Of a stretch of 6,823 bases of DNA, positions 6,596 through 6,823 are shown piece after piece (the stretch's first letter is position 1; the number at the start of each line of letters is the position of its first letter). The notes under the pieces are model-generated. The model ran no database searches and was not told the DNA's origin. It saw nothing but the letters and a program-made list of their open reading frames with translations. The position numbers and the translations under genes were made by a program. Source of the stretch: Nitrospinota bacterium (GTDB lineage: Bacteria > UBA8248); NCBI GenBank assembly GCA_003506735.1, contig DNYS01000149.1, positions 2,279-9,101 of the forward strand. The letters run 5' to 3'.

Positions 6596-6625
6596 AAAAA
6601 AAAAATTTGCGAATATCCGGATATT
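6596..6625 (-). terminator. Weak terminator-like palindrome plus T-tract on the - strand
   Basis: On the - strand, the palindrome AATATCCGGATATT (6625-6612) is followed after six bases by ten Ts (6605-6596). If a convergent gene ends near 6709, this could terminate it. As RNA the stem is only five A-U pairs with a CCGG loop, so it is weak. It may instead be a protein-binding palindrome. Confidence 0.25.
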
Positions 6626-6823
6626 TCAACGGGGGGGCTTGGTTTTTCCGAAATTTGGAAGGAGAGGCCGTTTTGGTATTGGGCGTAATATAAGGATCTC
6701 TTGTGCGATTACTCCATCCTGCATGTTCGGTGCGATACAGGATAATTTTTCCCGAATTTCATAGTTTTTCGAGTCGGATGCAGTGATTTATCCGGCGCAG
6801 TCGCTATTGGCAGCTGGGCCTCC

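Larger units (their letters stand above)
6373..6823. other. Non-coding region to the window end
   Basis: No convincing gene is seen in these 451 bases, which are more AT-rich than the genes. They contain the hairpin above, the inverted repeat ACCATTTC/GAAATGGT (6487-6494 and 6559-6566), an A10 run (6596-6605), a perfect 14-base palindrome (6612-6625) and a G7 run (6631-6637). A - strand frame open from the window edge ends with TAA at 6711-6709 (37 codons). It could be the tail of a convergent gene but is not recognisable. Confidence 0.5.

Noticed and set aside
6709..6822. Partial - strand frame entering from the window edge (37 codons, TAA)
   Set aside because: It is short, with no recognisable motif. 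It could be the end of a neighbouring gene but cannot be supported.
6783..6823. GTG that opens a + strand frame to the window end
   Set aside because: No ribosome binding site upstream, and only 13 codons are visible.
1..6823. CRISPR arrays, insertion sequences, integrase or phage genes
   Set aside because: No regularly spaced repeats, transposase motifs or attachment-like repeats were found on either strand.

Overview
The window comes from a moderately GC-rich bacterial genome. The genes are spaced like those of a free-living Gram-negative-type bacterium, with a SPOR-domain envelope protein and a YfgM-like TPR membrane protein. The phylum cannot be fixed from the sequence. An environmental, delta-proteobacteria-like or candidate-phylum lineage is a guess based on gene content only.

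Layout, left to right. (1) 1-381, + strand: the 3' end of der (EngA), a ribosome-assembly GTPase, cut by the window edge. (2) 382-552: convergent intergenic DNA with a GC-rich hairpin. (3) 1332-553, - strand: a tandem two-domain DUF427 protein. Its first domain is interrupted by one in-frame TGA, exactly where the conserved Cys of the family, and of the second domain, should be. (4) 1333-1777: an AT-rich divergent intergenic region with promoter-like elements. (5) 1778-5504, + strand: a probable operon of an EF-G-like translation factor, a membrane-anchored SPOR-domain protein and a small MerR-type regulator, with gaps of 19 and 21 bases. (6) 5505-5736: intergenic. (7) 5737-6372, + strand: a membrane-anchored TPR protein. 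(8) 6373-6823: non-coding as far as can be seen, with an AT-rich hairpin, a palindrome and an A10 run.

The most interesting signal is the TGA in the DUF427 gene. The frame stays open on both sides, protein similarity continues straight through, the stop differs from a Cys codon (TGC) by one base, and the equivalent position in the second domain is TGC. The same gene ends with TGA, so TGA is not globally reassigned. The candidates are a selenocysteine codon (a possibly undescribed selenoprotein family), a recent nonsense mutation, or a base-call error. Stem-loops lie directly downstream, but neither fully meets the usual bacterial SECIS criteria.

A second anomaly is a segment of about 150 bases in the linker of the SPOR protein. 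There, codon use and composition fit the -1 frame better than the open frame, as if two compensating indels had occurred. The EF-G-like protein also departs from canonical EF-G in several GTPase motifs, so it is probably a paralog rather than the main translocase.
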